This document shows positions 12,174-23,290 of a DNA stretch of 64,000 nt, in pieces (the stretch's first letter is position 1; each line of letters starts with the position of its first letter). Below the pieces are notes generated by a model, which saw only the letters and a list, made by a program, of their open reading frames with translations, ran no database searches and was not told the origin of the DNA. This DNA is from Colletotrichum lupini (Eukaryota; Ascomycota; Sordariomycetes; Glomerellales; Glomerellaceae): NCBI RefSeq assembly GCF_023278565.1, contig NC_064675.1, positions 7,068,001-7,132,000 of the forward strand. The letters run 5' to 3'. Made by a program: the position numbers and the translations under genes.

Positions 12174-15100
12174 TTAACGCAGCGATTCTCCTCTTGCCCA
12201 CTGCTCATCAGTATGCCCACGCACTGCCTTTAGGTACTTGTTGAAAGCAGTAGAAGTCTTGATAACTTGGCTGAGATGTTCCCAGCCCAATCGTTCCTTG
12301 CGATGCTTTGCAAGTTGTCGCGCAGTGAGCAGCGCATTCCGGATTTGTCTCCCGTTCATATCTTCTTTAGCCAACTGTTCAAGCCTACTTTCTAGTTCCG
12401 GCATGTTGGCATCTTCATCAGCTGACTCTTCAATCATGTCGAAGAAATTCTGCCAAATTGTCTTGCGTGACATCGTGGTCAAATTGTCGTAGTGAATCGC
12501 CACCTGGATGCGAGATTTGAATGCCTCGTCAAAGGTTCCAACGCGATTGGACGTTAAGATGAGGATGCCCTCGTAATATTCAAGGAGCCGTAAGAAAACT
12601 AGGGAAAGTGAGTTATGTAACCAACTACCGGCTTCGGGAGGTCAAACTTACCCGATACCAGACTGTTTCGCTGCAGGTCTGCCATGGTTCTCTCTTCCAA
12701 GAAGACGTCTGCTTCATCCAGCAAAAGCACTGTCCAAACGTTAGTTTCCATCAAAATTGTGCTACAAAGGTTGCCTCAAGTTGATAGGAACAAACCGCAG
12801 TCCCAGGTCTTCCCCAAGTACATCACCGTCTCAAGATATTTCTCCACATCACGCGCCTCAGTACCTATATCTCCGCAGGTGACTCGGTATAACGGCTTCT
12901 CTGCGATTTCGGCAACGCTGCAAAGAGTATCAGCTCATCCATCATGATGGGTACCCAATCTATTGTAGCTTACCTTTCTGCCGTCAATGTCTTGCCAGTT
13001 CCTGGACTGCCATGAAGTAGTATAATGAGCCCGTTGCCCTTCCCAGTGATGATGTCGTCCATTTTCTTTGCCGAAGTCTGAACGTCAACGAGTGCATGGA
13101 TCATTTCCTTCGTCTTGACGTCCAACACGAGACGATCAAACGCCTTGTAGTTCCAATTGACTCCATGAGTATTCTCGACATACAGGTTGACTAAAAGAAG
13201 ACAGCGTCAGCCTCGTTTCAACGTAGTTTATATCCGTTCGGCGGTCCTGACCCCATTTCTTCTTTTGGAGATTAAAGCCTTGCACAGTAGCTGGCAGTAG
13301 CATTTCAGTTTTTGGTGGTAAGTCCTCTCGGCGATTTACCCTCATGGGCCACGGATCATACTTAGGCGGTGGCTCGGATGACGAGGACATCGAATGGCCA
13401 TGCATCATTTGATACGTGGCCGTGTCTACCATAAACCTTGCAGAGGCCTATCAGCAGGTTAGAGTATTTCTTAGAGACAATATAACGACGCTGATTCGCT
13501 AACGTATTGATGTCTTGAAGCCTTGTCCCATCCTGTGTAGCAAATGTACACTTGGCCTCTCATGCTCCAAAACTTATTTCCTCGTTGGGTCAATGTTTTG
13601 ATGTCTTCTTCTCTAGCGAACTCGATTGGGTGGACGACAAGGTCGCAGATATTCATCTTCTCCTCGGGTACAAAGCCAATGCGCCCGGATTTTGGGACTC
13701 GATGTAAGTCATTCCCATTGTAGTGCCAACTCCAGCCGTGGAGGGAAATCTCTTCTTGCGCCATCATGCTGTAATCTTCCAACACAAAGGCAACTTGTGG
13801 CTCTCCCTTTTTCTTGATAAGAAGCATTTGGTTCGGTTTGAACAACTTGTGGATGTGGTAAGCGTTTATCTGTCCCTGGAGAAACATCTCCTCAGCCTCC
13901 GTGTATTCAGCCTCGTAGCTTTCCTTGAGGAACTTCATCAGAGGCAAGATAACCTCTTGATATGTTTCGGTCTCTGCGAGTGCGGCAAGTTTCTTCCTAT
14001 GATGGAACAAAAATAGATACGGGGCTTCCATTTCTGTAGCAAAGTCGTCCTGCTCGCTTTTACGGTAAACTTGAAACTTCGCAACTTGCTTCAAGGCTTT
14101 CTGGAGGACGGGTGACACAACTTTAAGTCTCTCCAGTCTTCCCGAGGGAAGACCAATATAGTTCCGTATTCTGTGTCTTTGGGTATCGGCCCTCTGATCT
14201 TGAGCGCAGCGGTGCTCCTTAATGACAATGAAGCAGAGCGATGGCCGTTTGTTTAACCATGTGTCGAGATTGATGATTTCTTTTTGAGCCTCAAGCCATC
14301 CATTATCACCAGGAAACCTGATCTTTCGAGTCACTGGTTCATCTTCATACAGGGTGCCGTCGTGGTCATGAAATCTGGCTGTACAGAAAACTCGATGAAC
14401 AGTCTGAAACCTGGGAGGCGGGCCAACAGCTACTTTTTCGTCTTGTGAGTCACTATCAGAATCACTACCGGAGCTGTCGGCAGCACGGAACCGCAGTTGT
14501 CTCTCCAACATCTGCATTGTGTCGAGAAGGTATGATACGAAGGTAGAGACCTCTTGACTTTGATCCGGCACGTCAATGCCGAGATGCTTATCTGTCATCG
14601 AAGCGAGAGTTTCAGCAAGGCTGACATCTTGGTCGGATTTTTTTCTTCTTCAAGGGTCCGAGAATCAACCACCGTTCCATTATCGTTGCTGTGGAGACTT
14701 GTATCGACTCTCGTGTGCTCTCTACTCTCCACATTTGTTTCCTTTGAGATTGCGGCAGAAGATCTCGTCCGTTGAGCTGGTAGCTTCCTCCGCCATTTTG
14801 AGTTCTTCGATGCTTTGGAATTTGGATAACGGGGACCTAATCTAAAATTTGGACGCAGAGGACGGTCTGGAGGCGGAAAAAGTTGAGGATGGATCGTCGG
14901 CGATGGTATCCAGTTGATAGGTGATGCTGATGGTGGTGGCGGGGGACGAAGTAAGTCTCTAGAACTATTGAGTTCCAGGTCTGAAGCTTTTGTGAGCAAT
15001 TTAACGGTCAAGCGAAAGAATCAACGTAACTTACTTCCGGAGTTCAAGTGATCCTTAAGGTGCGATAAGATTCCGCGTTCTTGCTTGGCTTGACTCAAAG

Positions 15101-15308
15101 TATCGTCCCGTGAAATGGTAGAGCTGATGAACAGACTTGTGACATCATGCCCTTGCTCCTGTGATTCGTCACTTAATACATCACTTTCAGAATCCGAGTG
15201 GTAAACCTCTGCTCTGGTCGAGTCTCCGTTGGTAGCGGCCCCTTTCGGCTGGTCTTGGCTGGACCCCCCATCCGGAGGAGCACTTGATAAAACTGGCTGA
15301 GATGACAT
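12174..15308 (-). CDS. AAA ATPase of the fungal DUF7025 type, probable one-base frameshift
   Basis: Seven exons: 15308-15035, 14980-13504, 13447-13252, 13190-12974, 12917-12796, 12729-12652 and 12598-12174. Introns are 53-66 bp with GT-AG ends. The N-terminus is acidic, Ser-rich, then Pro-rich; the middle resembles the domain (DUF7025) preceding the ATPase in this family; the C-terminal AAA core has Walker A GSPGTGKT near residue 710 and Walker B LLLDEAD. Exons total 2,789 bp, one short of a multiple of three. The frame breaks at a run of seven T (14638-14644, A on the coding strand); one more base there gives an unbroken 929-residue protein. This is either a sequencing/assembly error or a real inactivating mutation. 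Substrate and role are unknown; family members are putative ATP-driven remodelling proteins. A paralogue lies at 51377-54562. Confidence 0.85.
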
Positions 15309-16107
15309 GGCTCACGTGTGATGCCTGGACCATAAAGCTCAACAGACAGAACACGAAAACCCGAAAAGCATCGGAAGAGCTTGAAATATAGGATTGCGCA
15401 GCTCAAAGTCAGCTCTTATTTCCGTGAGGAGAGTCAGAACAGCGGATTGCCGCCCATATCCGCATGTATAGCAATCGATCAGGCAGTCCATCAGGCAGTC
15501 CATCAGGCAGTCCATCAGGCTGGCAGGCACCTTCCCCTCACCGAGACACACGGGACTTTGCATGATGACTGCGTCGATTTACGTGACGCAGACAAGGGCG
15601 AGAACGAATTACTTTCCCTGTTTCGCTTACTCAATGAGATCTTGTTAGGGTACACTTTCTTGGATGGCAAAAAGTGACCGACGTTTTCTAACTACAAAAT
15701 TTGTTACTAAACCATACTGTTTACATGGAAGCCACTGGCATCTACATTCTCTTTTCATTGTGTGTCCAGCTCAAGTTGCAACACCACCACCACTCCTTTG
15801 GCACCAATGGAACGCAAGACGTGGGGGTGCTTGCAAGGCGATCGGTAATTGTATTATAAGGCATACTGGTCAGCATCCGCCAATCGAATTTTACTTAGCC
15901 CAACACGCATAGCCCCAATGAAATAGGTAGGTAGAGTAGCCGAGGGCATCTGCAACTGACCGCATCCGTAAGCGCTACACCCGGTTGCTTTTGAAGAGGG
16001 GTAGCACGAACCTGACAGCACCATTATCTCTATCGGTCCTGGAGCCAGCCTTGGAAGTGTTGTCGACGAGGATCTTTCTTCGGCGTTTACCCACCAGTGT
16101 ATAGGCG
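15309..16107. other. Intergenic between divergent AAA and STAND-like genes
   Basis: This region holds the probable promoters of both flanking genes, which diverge, and a 12-bp minisatellite at 15480. Short open frames occur on the plus strand, but none has a recognisable domain or credible splice structure. Confidence 0.5.
15480..15521 (+). repeat. 12-bp minisatellite, about 3.5 units
   Basis: The unit CAGGCAGTCCAT is repeated head to tail three times and partly a fourth time. Copies are identical, so it is recent or kept homogeneous. It lies in the divergent promoter region. There are no spacers, so it is not CRISPR-like. Confidence 0.85.
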
Positions 16108-18149
16108 ATGAGCTTCATGCAAGACACATCACAGCAGCGAGGTTTAGAGACGGTACTACGGGCCACCTCCGCCACCACCTCAAACCTAGCGCCGTTTGAG
16201 AACCTAAACTATCCAGCGGCCTCTCAGCTTCCTGGTGTAGTTGGCGATGGTCACGATGGGAGTTTGATTTCTCAATGGTACATCAGCAATCCTTTGCAAA
16301 GGTCAAACCCCCTTTTGGGCTAATATTTTCCGTGGACTGCCCGTCTGCGAAGCTTACCACTGACCGTCAGACTGCCAGATGGTCCGATCCTGCAAAGAAT
16401 GCATACGATAATACGATTGTTATCCTGAAAAAAGACCTCACAGATGAGGAGTACCAGCAGTTACGGCTCCAAAGCCAGCATTCCATGAACGATGTGCAGT
16501 CTGCGGTTGAGTCAGCCCGACAGGAGTATCAGACGAAGTCAAAAGGATCCAAGACCCAGTCTGCTTTAACAACCTGTTCATCGAGAATCATGTTCTATGG
16601 AGGTCAGCTCTGAGCATCGGGTCTCCGAACCCCATACACAGGAGCATATACTAACGGGTGTCATGCTGCTGTAGCAATATTTGATACCTTCTCTCAACAT
16701 CATCCTGAGTACGTGTCCTTAGGCTGGGGTGCCTTAAAGTTTTTGTTCGTTGTGAGCATTGTAGTATCCCTTCAGTCTTGTGGGGTTTGTATTGACCGAA
16801 TTATACAGGCTGTCCTCAACCATGAAGAGCTTCTTGTTGAAATATCCAAAGCAGTCTCTCGGATCGCACTCGTACTGCCTAGGACCGAGCTACACTCTGT
16901 GCTTTACCCCACGCCACGGATGCAGGAAGCTGTATCACAGCTATACGCAAAGATAATAGAGTTCGCCTTGATGGCAATCAAGTGGTACAAGAAAGGCAAA
17001 TTATCTCACTCCTTCACAGCCATCATCAAGCCATTCAGTCTGGGGTTTAAACCCATCGTCGAGGAGATCGCCGAGCGGTCCAAGCACGTCGATGAGCTGG
17101 CCAGCGCAGCGGTCAAAGCCGAGATCAGAGATCTGCATGTAAACATCCACAGGCAAAACAAGACTATACTGCAATTGACAGAAATGGTTTCCTGTAAGTT
17201 GGGGGCTTAGTTTGGTTAGCTCGTTGGATTCGAGGCTAACATCATCAAAGTCATGCAACAGCAACAGTCTCTACAGACACAGTCACTACTGGCGTTGAAG
17301 GAAGAGCACAAACAAATGTTCAGAGTCAGCCAACTTGAGGACATCAGAACAGTCGCACTACTGGAAGATACAGCCGTTGCGGATGATAGCCTGGCATGGT
17401 GCCGGTCAATGCGAAATCGACGGAGGCAGAAAGCACCCACACAACTCCCTCTACCAGAATTATACAAACTCAAGACCTGGGCAAGCGATCCCTCCTCTTC
17501 CCTCTTACTTGCGGAAGGACAAGGAGTAAAGACGAGCTCGCTCGATTTTGCAGCCGATTTCCTCGACATTGTGCTTGAGCACGGGTACCCCGTCATCTGG
17601 GCCTTGTCTTCAATCATCACTAAGGTCGATGATGATAGTCTAGCACCGTCGATCTCCGGAATAATTCGGTCACTCATATCACAAGCTCTAGCACTGAACG
17701 ATGCCGTGGTAAGCGAAGGTACTAATCCGCTCACGCCCAAACACTTCAAGTCGGCTGTCAGCATTACCCAGTGGTTCGATATACTCGAGCGTTGTGTGTC
17801 AACTTTCCAGCGACTTTTCATTGTTTTAGACATGAGTGCAATCGAAGCTGCTTTGGAGCAAAGAGAAGCCGACGAAGAGTATTTTAGGGTCAGTGACTTC
17901 ATGGATCGGATCGTAAGCATGTCACAATCGAAAGGAAGAACTGTCAAAGTCATCGTTGTATCATGGAGGTTTAGTGCAAATACCTCTATAGATGCCGAAT
18001 CCATTTTCGACGATAGGCATCTGTTCACTGACAGGGGACGGAAGATTGAGCGACTGATGAAGCAGCCCAGGTTCAGGGCTGCGTTCAAAAGAAAACATCA
18101 GAACTTCAACGACAGGTTCAGATCGTCGATTACTCTGGGAGATGGTTGA
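16108..18149 (+). CDS. DUF7708-type fungal STAND-like protein
   Basis: Proposed exons: 16108-16236 (uncertain), 16371-16602, 16675-16751, 16809-17193 and 17251-18149. They total 1,722 bp, giving 573 residues. The last four exons agree in phase. The N-terminal helical region has the WSDPAK...AYD start, the FDTFSQHHPEYVSLGWGALK segment and the VLNHEEL...ISKA...LPR...LYPT series that mark DUF7708, a domain at the head of many fungal NLR-like proteins. A coiled region follows, then a C-terminal part resembling a degenerate NTPase fold (a WALSS segment, later FIVLDM) with no visible P-loop. There are no ankyrin or WD repeats. Function is inferred as signalling or self-recognition by family only. 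The start is uncertain: an alternative ATG at 16275 avoids the first intron. Confidence 0.75.
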
Positions 18150-18605
18150 TCGAGACTCTAATTTGTCACGAGCCTGGCCTACAAATGCACTCTTCAGCAA
18201 ATCGAATGAAAATAAAATCAAGGAGAACACGGCGATGGGATCGAAGCATAGTCAGACGGCATGAACAGCGTAGAGCCAACTCAAGATTGTACACACGGAG
18301 AAAAGAATCCCATTCCTCAACACCAACCTAGGTCATACTTCTACATATACGAACAATTAATACATCCCGAGCCATGCAATTGCAGCCGCCCGTTGACGCC
18401 GCGTCTTCTCTTCATTGTGGGGGTAAAATAACATCATCTTAAGCCTCGTCGTAATCTTTCTTCCATAGAAGTCGTCGCTTGGAGAAAAAGCAAAGCGCGC
18501 AAAAGGAGGGGGGTGGGAAGGGCAGCGCTTTCAGCTCTACTTCCCACCAACAGTCGTGGAACTGATCAAGTACCCCTCCCTCCAATCATGACAAAATCAA
18601 GTCTA
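18150..18605. other. Short intergenic region between converging 3' ends
   Basis: The region is bounded by the 3' ends of the STAND-like gene and the palmitoyltransferase gene, so it should contain both 3' UTRs. I see no gene. Confidence 0.6.
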
Positions 18606-21056
18606 TTATACCTCCTCTGCAGCAACGGACTCGTAGCCGCCTGCTCTCCTCCGGCCCCTGCTCATGTTCATCAGGGTCGGGCTCTCGTACATGGCGGTGT
18701 AGTTGACAGGCTCGCCACCCAGCATAGCAGAACCGTTCTCGCGCTGGCCAAACGTAGGTGCGGGATCGCACCAGAAGTCGCGGCAGTTGGCCATGCAGCC
18801 GTTGGAGTAGGGGTTCTTCTTCCTGCGCTTGTTCTGGGTTGCGGCGCCGCGACCGCGGATGGTCTCGATGAAGGGGTCGACACCAAGGAGACGAGACCAT
18901 TGTTGAAGACGGCCGCCCTTGTGCTTATGGCCATGAGCGTGCGCGCCTGTGGCTTCCGGAGGGGTCAACGAGGGGTGATTCGGGTCGAGAGGGGTGCCTG
19001 TTGAGGTGAAGGCGGTCGTGAGAGAACCGTCTTGGATGCCGAACATATTTTCGTAGGTGGTCATTGCGCGAGAGACTTGGACGAATTGGACAAAAAGCAG
19101 CATGCCAACCCAAGTGAGCTGCAGAGTTGTCCACACAGTAAGAATTGCCGTGTAGCCATCGGCGTTGACAACCTTGCAGAGGCTGGGGCTAAGGAAGTTG
19201 CAGGTTTCTGAGACCTTGTCCGAGATGTCTGTGAAGTCTGCGCCATTGGTGTTAGCGTGGAAGTAGAGGTCAGGGTGCTAATACTTACAGTAGTAGACGA
19301 GGAAGTCATAGGACACAATGCCCAGCGTCAAGCTGATCAGGTACATGAAGAAGTGGCGGTGGTTGTTGATACCAACGCAATTGTAAACCCAAGGGCAGTG
19401 ACTAATCTGGTTAGCGAGGTTCTACATTGGAGACAAAAGGTCCACTCACTGATCGTGTTTTGCGACACACTTCTGGCACCTCTTGCAGTGCTTACTGCGG
19501 AGAGGCGTCCGGATCATGCACGTAACACAAAAGTTGGTCTCATCAAACTTCCACTCCTTGAGCAGCTCATCAATGACGGCCTTTTGCTCGGCAATACCGT
19601 TCATCTTGGGGACAAATCCAGGGTCGTATCTCATCGCGGCGCTGTAGAAGTAGGCACAGAGACCGAGGAATACGCCAAAGATCAGGTTGAGCCACCAATG
19701 GGAGGAAGTGCCGGCTGTGTGATGTTAGCAAAGAATTCAGCGTCGTATAGTGTAGCTAAGCTTACCAGCAGACCCGGTAGTCGCGGGAAGAATAGTAGTC
19801 AACCACCTCAGACCGACCAAAAACAAAGATGCAGAGAAGATACCAGCCAACCAGGGCTACTCTTGTCAGTCCAGATCGTTAATAATGCCAATTGAGGGAC
19901 TTACAGTCTTGTGGAAGTGTCTCATGTCGGGAGGCGCAAACTCGATGACCTGTTGAGCACACCACTGAAGCGCATAACCAACGACTAGAGAGAAGAAGAC
20001 ACCTGCAAAAACGTTCAAGCTTCCCAGTATCGTGATCATTGACCAGACCAGAAGGAAGGGCCACAAGAACAAGAACTTGGTCACGAAACCCCTCTTATCC
20101 TGGCGTAAGAAGCGCGAACCAGGGAAGCTAGGCTCGATCGGCTGTCCATCTTCATCGTACCCGCACTCCTTAAGGGCCCGATGCCATGCGCCAGTCGTGT
20201 TAAGCTCCTTAGCCGTGACAGCGGGGGTCTTGCCAGTCTGCGTCTTTGCGAATCGATCCGCTCCGTACTCGAGGAGCCTCTGTATACAGGCCGGGGAGCC
20301 CTTTACTAACGCCCAGTGAAGCGCGGTGAAGCCCTGCTCGTCCGTGGTGTGGATGCTAGCGCCCCAGCGGAGGAAGAGGTCTACGCATTGAGGGAAGCCC
20401 TTGTAGGCGGACCACATGAGCGCCGTGTGACCGTAACTATCGAGCACGTCTACGGGGATGCCTTGGTGGAGCAGGAGGACGAGGAGGAGGGTGTTGCCAT
20501 TGAAGGTCGAGATGTGGAGGGTGTTGTAGCCCTGGGCGTCGGTGATGAGGGGATCGGCTCCGTGTTGGAGAAGGAGGTTGACGGTGTAGTAGTGACATCT
20601 CTGGGCGGCCCATTGGAGAGGTGTTGCGATGGACTCGCCTCCCTTCTTGTTGATCTCTGCGCCGTTGTCGATGAGGAACTTGCACATGGCATACTGGTTG
20701 TTTATAGCTGCCCACTGGGATGGATTAGCACAATGAGATCAGACCCAGCTGTGACAAAGCTTGAGAGGCCTTGAAAGAGGTAGCATGCAACCTACATGCA
20801 AGGGTGTGATGCCTTCATCATCGGTGAAGGTCGCATCGTACTCGCCCGACTCGAAGAGCTTCTCCATGGCCGGAACGTCTCCTACACGCGCAACCTGCAT
20901 GATGTCGTTCTCTGCGCTAGGCGCATCGCCGCCGATGCTTCCCATCTCCAGCTCATTATTCAGTGTAGGCGCCGCGGCGCTCGTCTTGTTTGCAGGTTGA
21001 TTCGGGGCCACGGACGCGGCGGCAGCGGCGACGGCCGGCGTGGTAGATTTGTCCAT
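18606..21056 (-). CDS. akr1: Ankyrin-repeat palmitoyltransferase Akr1
   Basis: Six exons: 21056-20796, 20714-19905, 19856-19766, 19714-19450, 19401-19289 and 19237-18606, all in phase and coding for 723 aa. Order: low-complexity Ala-rich N-terminus, about six ankyrin repeats (roughly residues 60-290), hydrophobic segments, a Cys-rich zinc-binding region, then the catalytic DHHC at about 475-478, split by intron 4 and restored by splicing. More membrane segments and a hydrophilic tail follow. Akr1-type enzymes attach palmitate to cysteines of membrane-associated proteins at the Golgi and endosomes; substrates cannot be read here. The length matches fungal Akr1 (about 700-760 aa). The ATG at 21056 is chosen because no ATG lies upstream in frame. 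It is divergent from the SRP receptor gene. Confidence 0.95.
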
Positions 21057-22003
21057 CGAAGTCGGCGGGTCGGCGGTCGCGAGGGCCAAGCCTTTCTTTC
21101 GATGTCTCGGATTGAGAAGGTGTACGGTCGGTTATCGATTCGGAGGAGCTGTGGAGGGTGGGAAAGGAAAGAGTATTATTTTGTTCGGGGAGTTTAAACT
21201 TCGGCTCGAACCTAGCGTCGCATTGCTTGAGGTAAGGGGATGGATGGATGGATGGATGCGGTCCAGGCGAAAGAATTGAGACGGGGGGCTCGCACGCGCG
21301 CAAGGGTGGACGGGGGTGTCACCAACAAACGAGAGATTGATGATAAACACAGCAGAGTGGAAACAAAAAGAGAAAAACGGTGCCACAGTTGGAAGGAGGA
21401 CGGAAAAGACGCTCGGAAGCCAAGAGTGACGAGATTGCGTGTCGTCAGCTTTGGCAGAGCTCGGCAGCGTTGACGACTGGGGAATTCGAGGTGAGCACCG
21501 AGTTCAGTGAGTGGAAGGGGATCGCCGGGAGACCCTCCCCCTAAATCGGACTAGCGAGGCTGAGCTGACAAAGGCGGGTCAACCACTGCTGCAGTCGTCT
21601 GCCGTGATAGCCGTGATTGGCTGGGGAAGACTCAGCGCCCCAAAGCTTGGCATAAAGTGCCAGTAACACCCATGCTTAGCCTCACCTTAGAGGTTAGGGC
21701 GGATTCCTCGGCCTCCCTCAGCCTCGTCCGAAAAAGCGGGTAAACTGTGGCTGAAGTTCCGAGGTGCACGTACCACCTGCCACTCCTGCCACTCTCCTGT
21801 CTCTTGCGCTCGTTGGGGAAGGAAAGAGCTCCACTGACGGCATTTGGCGATTTCTTCTGGAAATCTGTCAACGACCACCCAACACGACTCACACCATCCA
21901 ACCCCTCTACCCCTAGTCAGCCGTTTCGCGCAGGGTCTCCGGGGACACTCTCTCAACACACTCGACAATTCTCACCATCGCCAGCAACAGCGAAACCGCA
22001 ACC
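21057..22003. other. Divergent promoter region of akr1 and the SRP receptor beta gene
   Basis: About 950 bp separate the two start codons, with no credible gene. A GATG tetranucleotide run (about four units, near 21238-21257) lies in the presumed akr1 leader. The 120 bp before the SRP receptor gene are CA/CT-rich, common in leaders of highly expressed fungal genes. Confidence 0.6.
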
Positions 22004-22903
22004 ATGGCCGACATGATGGGCTCTTTCACAGAGTTCCTCGAATTCATCATGACCCCCTCGACGCCCGTCATCCTCATCGGCGCCGCCATCGTCCTCCTCT
22101 TCCCCATCCTCCTCCACTACATCCTCATCAAGTCAACACCCTACACAACCCTCCCCTCCGTCCTCCTCCTCGGCCCCGCCGGCGCAGGCAAGACCGCCCT
22201 CCTCACCCTCTTTGAACGAGGCGACGCCCCCGCGACAACCCACACGAGCCAGCGCCCCCAAACCGTCGAGCTCACGGCCTCGCGCGACAGCAAGACGGCC
22301 CAGAGCTTCCGCAACCACGACGACACCAGCGGCACCCACACCAAGTTCCTCCTCGTCGACACCCCAGGCCACGGCAAGCTCCGCAACTACGCCCTCAGCA
22401 AGCTCGCCAGCGGCGCCGGCGGCAGCAACAGCAAGAACTCCAAGCTCAAGGCCATCGTCTTCATGGTCGACGCCGCCGCCATTGGCGAGAACGAGGCCCT
22501 CGCGCCCACGGCGAGCTACCTTTACGAAGTCCTCCTCGGTCTCCAGAAGCGCGCCGCCTCGAGCAAGTCGTCCAAGCCGCCCCCGCCCATCCCCGTCCTC
22601 GTTGCCGCCAACAAGACGGATCTGTTTACGGCGCTGCCTGGCGCGCTGGTCAAGTCGAACCTGGAGGCTGAGATTACGCGGATACGGTCGTCGCGCAGCA
22701 AGGGCCTGTTGGATTCTGGCGTCGGCATTGATGATGTCGGTTCGGAGGAGCACGATGATTGGTTGGGCGCGTATGGCACCGAGAAGTTCACCTTTGACCA
22801 GCTGCGCGAGTTTGACGTGGAGGTGGATGTTATCGCGGGCAATGTTACTGGCAGCGCGACGGGCCCCGATAAGTGGTGGTCCTGGATTGCCCAGCGGATA
22901 TGA
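22004..22903 (+). CDS. Signal recognition particle receptor, beta subunit
   Basis: A single-exon gene of 299 aa. An N-terminal membrane anchor (about residues 21-42) is followed by a small GTPase domain: P-loop GPAGAGKT at 57-64, switch-II DTPGHG at 119-124, guanine-specificity motif NKTD at 203-206. This order and length are those of fungal SRP receptor beta (yeast Srp102), which anchors the alpha subunit at the ER membrane during co-translational targeting. The C-terminal WWSWI ending is typical of this family. The codons are strongly C-ending, suggesting high expression. A Ser/Gly/Lys-rich insert lies between residues 136 and 147. Confidence 0.93.
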   Translation: MADMMGSFTEFLEFIMTPSTPVILIGAAIVLLFPILLHYILIKSTPYTTLPSVLLLGPAGAGKTALLTLFERGDAPATTHTSQRPQTVELTASRDSKTAQSFRNHDDTSGTHTKFLLVDTPGHGKLRNYALSKLASGAGGSNSKNSKLKAIVFMVDAAAIGENEALAPTASYLYEVLLGLQKRAASSKSSKPPPPIPVLVAANKTDLFTALPGALVKSNLEAEITRIRSSRSKGLLDSGVGIDDVGSEEHDDWLGAYGTEKFTFDQLREFDVEVDVIAGNVTGSATGPDKWWSWIAQRI

Positions 22904-23290
22904 TGTGTATTGTGGTAAAGGGCAAATAATAATTAAAGCACATAATTGATACGTTGATGACAATGACGAAAGTTATTTTGGCGACCTAAAGCTTGCGCAA
23001 AAAACTTTGTGGTTGTGATTCTATCCTTATAGGATCAGACTAGCTGCCCTGTTCTCTATGTAGATGTTGAGTCTACTCCCATCCCAAGATTTCCAAGCAA
23101 ATGCTGCCAACCGGGGTCAGTTGATGCGACCCAAGATTCGCCCCTGCCACCTTTGCTTTGCCCGCTCTCAAAACGCCGATACCCAGGTAAAAAAGCAACA
23201 TCATCTGCATCCTCATGCGTAACCTTGATACTCTATATAGGCCAAGTCGTGATTTTTTTGATTATCGTAGGAGAAAAGGGGAGAAAGCGC
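22904..23290. other. Intergenic between converging genes
   Basis: The 3' ends of the SRP receptor and cystathionine beta-synthase genes face each other. I see only likely 3' UTR sequence. Confidence 0.6.

Noticed and set aside
15480..15521. CRISPR-like array
   Set aside because: There are no spacers, the unit is 12 bp, and the genome is eukaryotic.
16237..16370. Exon continuing through this stretch with a start at 16275
   Set aside because: It is in frame, but a 134-bp intron with a phase-0 join adds a family-like Ser/Thr-rich head. Both are possible, and the spliced model is slightly preferred.
22133..22963. Long minus-strand frames opposite the SRP receptor beta gene
   Set aside because: They are shadows of a GC-rich coding sequence with no domain, while the plus strand has a full GTPase.
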